Below, piece by piece: positions 61,901 to 64,000 of a stretch of 64,000 bases of DNA. Origin of the DNA: Branchiostoma belcheri (taxonomy: Eukaryota > Chordata > Leptocardii > Amphioxiformes > Branchiostomatidae). The position numbers and the translations under genes were made by a program. Under the pieces are notes generated by a model, which had not been told where the DNA came from, made no database searches, and saw only the letters and a list, made by a program, of their open reading frames with translations. Numbering within the stretch: the first letter of the stretch is position 1; each line of letters starts with the position of its first letter. The stretch is from the NCBI RefSeq assembly GCF_001625305.1, contig NW_017803379.1:2241594-2305593 (forward strand). Reading direction: 5' to 3'.

Positions 61901-64000
61901 GTTAACACATACTACATCAATATCCACTTGTGATCTACTGGACATGGGATAATAGCAACAAGGTTTGAATGTCAAAACACAAAAACAGTGAAAGTTTATT
62001 TACAGATGACATTAAGAGTGTGTTCTGGCCTGTTTAACCTTTATATGACCTTTCTCTGATACGTTTCCAACAGACTCTGAGGAGCACGTTCTTGTAGGTT
62101 GCCATAGTTCATGACCTTGGCATTTTCAAGGTCGGCATCTGGTGTATGGAACATTTGTTTTTACGATGTCACCATCTTTCCCTTGAGAAAAAGACTGTTG
62201 AGTCCCTCAAGTCCTGACCTGTTTTTAGTGTGCTGCAAGATAACAATGTACAAACTGTAACCCCCTCCCTACCTCTGTTTGGTATCAGTCTTCTAGAAGA
62301 TAATCTACATGTTAAGTTTTACCAGTAGAATTGTAAAACTATAAGACGCAACAACAACATAAACCAATATGAGATAACATCAAGTAATTTCATGTACTCT
62401 GTTCCAAAAATATTTTGGTAAGATGAAACTCAACAAATTTTGGAAGATTTCTAAATGTAGGGCAAGTAAATTTAAGAGGAGATTTCCTGGGAATCCCAGG
62501 ATTTTGCCAGACTAAGCCATGTGGAGGCCCAATTATCATCCCATCAGCCCCTATCAGCCTGAGCCTGCTGCATGTTTGCTTTGCCACTGGTTGTTGTTGT
62601 AACCTGGGTGGAGAAGTCCCAGCTCACCCCAGCTTTCAATTAAACCATGTCAAGCCTCCTCTGGAACAACCCTCCTGGACAAAATGCTGGGAGTGGGTAA
62701 ACTGTTCTGCTGTAAAATAGAATTGGGAAAGAATTTACTGTGAGGTATGAATGAGTTACTATAGCAATGATTTTGATAGCCTACAAGACAGTTAGTTTAG
62801 AATGGTCTTAATTGCAGTCAAAATGCATCTGTTCGCAAGAACCCATTAAGCATAAACTATCAACCCACAGAACTCAATGAAGTCTCTTCCAAAGTTTCTC
62901 AGCTTGTAATTTTCATGAATTTGCAACTTTACTCTCAATTTTTTCTTCTGAAATTGCACTATACTATGTTCATATTAAAAACGATTACAGCAAAGCCTTC
63001 AAGGATATGGAAATTCAATTAAGAAACCCCCAGAGGAGGATGTAAAGCCACTTGAGACATGGTAGGAGGCCTGTAGTGTGTAGAACAGGTGTAATATGTA
63101 CTCCAGGCCAGGTAAAGTCTTCTCTCTGTCCATTTCAAGGAGTCTCAATGAGCTTGTCAACCTTGGATAAGGAACTGTTTTCTTTGGAAATTAGACAGCC
63201 CATTGAAATTTGATCCACACCAAGGACTTACTGAAGCAGTTTGTCTGTGTGAAGTAGACTTGTAAATCAAGTTAAGATTGTAACATACTGTACTCTACTG
63301 AATGCATTCAATTATTGGAAACCATATACTTCTACTGTGTGCACTTAAGCTTGTCAATGGTAGCCACATGCTGTATTTGTTGTAGACCATTGAAACTAAT
63401 GCTCACACATGTAGCATGATCATGACAAAACATACTTCTAAGTTGATACTTCGATATTCGGATGTATTTTCCCTAGCTCCCTCCCTGTTAATTTAACCAG
63501 ACTGCTACCATTTGTCTAGTTATGGATTACCCATTACAGTTTTACCTTGACATTTTAAAAGGGGAATCTCCAAAACGTGATAGGTTTTTTCCAACCCCCA
63601 GGGCTCATCACAGACCAATAGCATGACAGTGAGTGGGATGATATACTTGGCAGAAAACCAGCAAAGCATATACAGAAACAAAGGCAGGCTTGTGCCAAGT
63701 CTTTACAGAGGTTGTGATCGGTTCATAAACACCCTTTGTTCAAAGTTACAGGTGGAAATCCCATTCCAGTTAAGTGCAAAATTCAAAAGGTACAATGATA
63801 TGACTTCTTTTAACATACATTGCCGGAGGGGTTTATTGACAACATGCAGCTACATCCTATGAGACATAATAGATTTGCCTGTTGAAGGTTTTCAGGTCTG
63901 TGACTCTGAAAAGTCCAAGGTTTTCTGTTTTTTCCGCATCAGGTGAAGGCCATTGAGCTAAGTTCATTGGAGTTGAAAGGATTTTGGAAAATCGGGTTCG

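Larger units (their letters stand above)
48631..64000. other. Gene-free stretch to the window end
   Basis: About 15 kb with no recognisable exon. Open frames reach 151 codons (59916-60371, minus) but show no domain or coding-like residue pattern. Contains dispersed-repeat copy 2 and a pair of tRNA-like repeats. May be intronic or intergenic. Confidence 0.5.

Noticed and set aside
1-64000. CRISPR arrays, operons, bacterial or phage features
   Set aside because: None seen; repeats are transposon or SINE type and all supported genes are spliced animal genes.

Overview
The window is intron-rich animal DNA: AT-leaning, GT-AG spliced, packed with small DNA transposons and tRNA-derived repeats. The gene set (a neurobeachin/LRBA-type BEACH protein, a secreted LRR-Ig protein, an effector-type caspase, a BMS1 fragment) and the repeat content suggest an invertebrate deuterostome, most likely a cephalochordate (amphioxus). 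That assignment is inference; no species marker was read.

Layout. Positions 1-2040 (+) hold the last five exons of a neurobeachin/LRBA family gene. Positions 2041-6037 are 3' flank carrying a complete 463-bp hAT-type MITE with an 8-bp target duplication. Positions 6038-8769 (+) are a three-exon secreted LRR-Ig protein of 732 residues. Convergent to it, 12787-9390 (-) is a seven-exon caspase of 320 residues, reconstructed exon by exon with consistent phases; its active-site pentapeptide reads EACRG instead of QACRG. About 0.86 kb away and divergent from it, 13647-15567 (+) holds the first three exons of an EBP-like (EXPERA-type) membrane protein whose later exons I could not find. Its first intron carries a telomere-like snap-back tract and a 71-nt miRNA-like hairpin.

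From 15.6 kb onward the window is gene-poor. Notable pieces are: a 147-bp-period tandem repeat kept largely open in one minus-strand frame (17.0-17.8 kb); a 374-bp Harbinger-type MITE (18.07-18.45 kb); a 548-bp tRNA-Val-derived SINE with a 14-bp target duplication (23.07-23.62 kb); a LINE 3' end (30.0-30.5 kb); a 742-bp Harbinger-type element with a broken Myb/SANT gene inside (40.31-41.05 kb); a foldback at 44.07-44.27 kb; and two exons of the ribosome-biogenesis GTPase BMS1 (46.4-47.25 kb). The BMS1 exons sit between two direct copies of one repeat and abut a 20-N assembly gap. Beyond 48.6 kb I recognise no gene, only repeats.

The genes look like ordinary syntenic neighbours, not one pathway. 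The strongest leads are the substituted caspase S1-pocket residue, the Myb/SANT-bearing Harbinger element, the in-frame 147-bp repeat array, the intronic hairpin and the suspicious assembly around BMS1.
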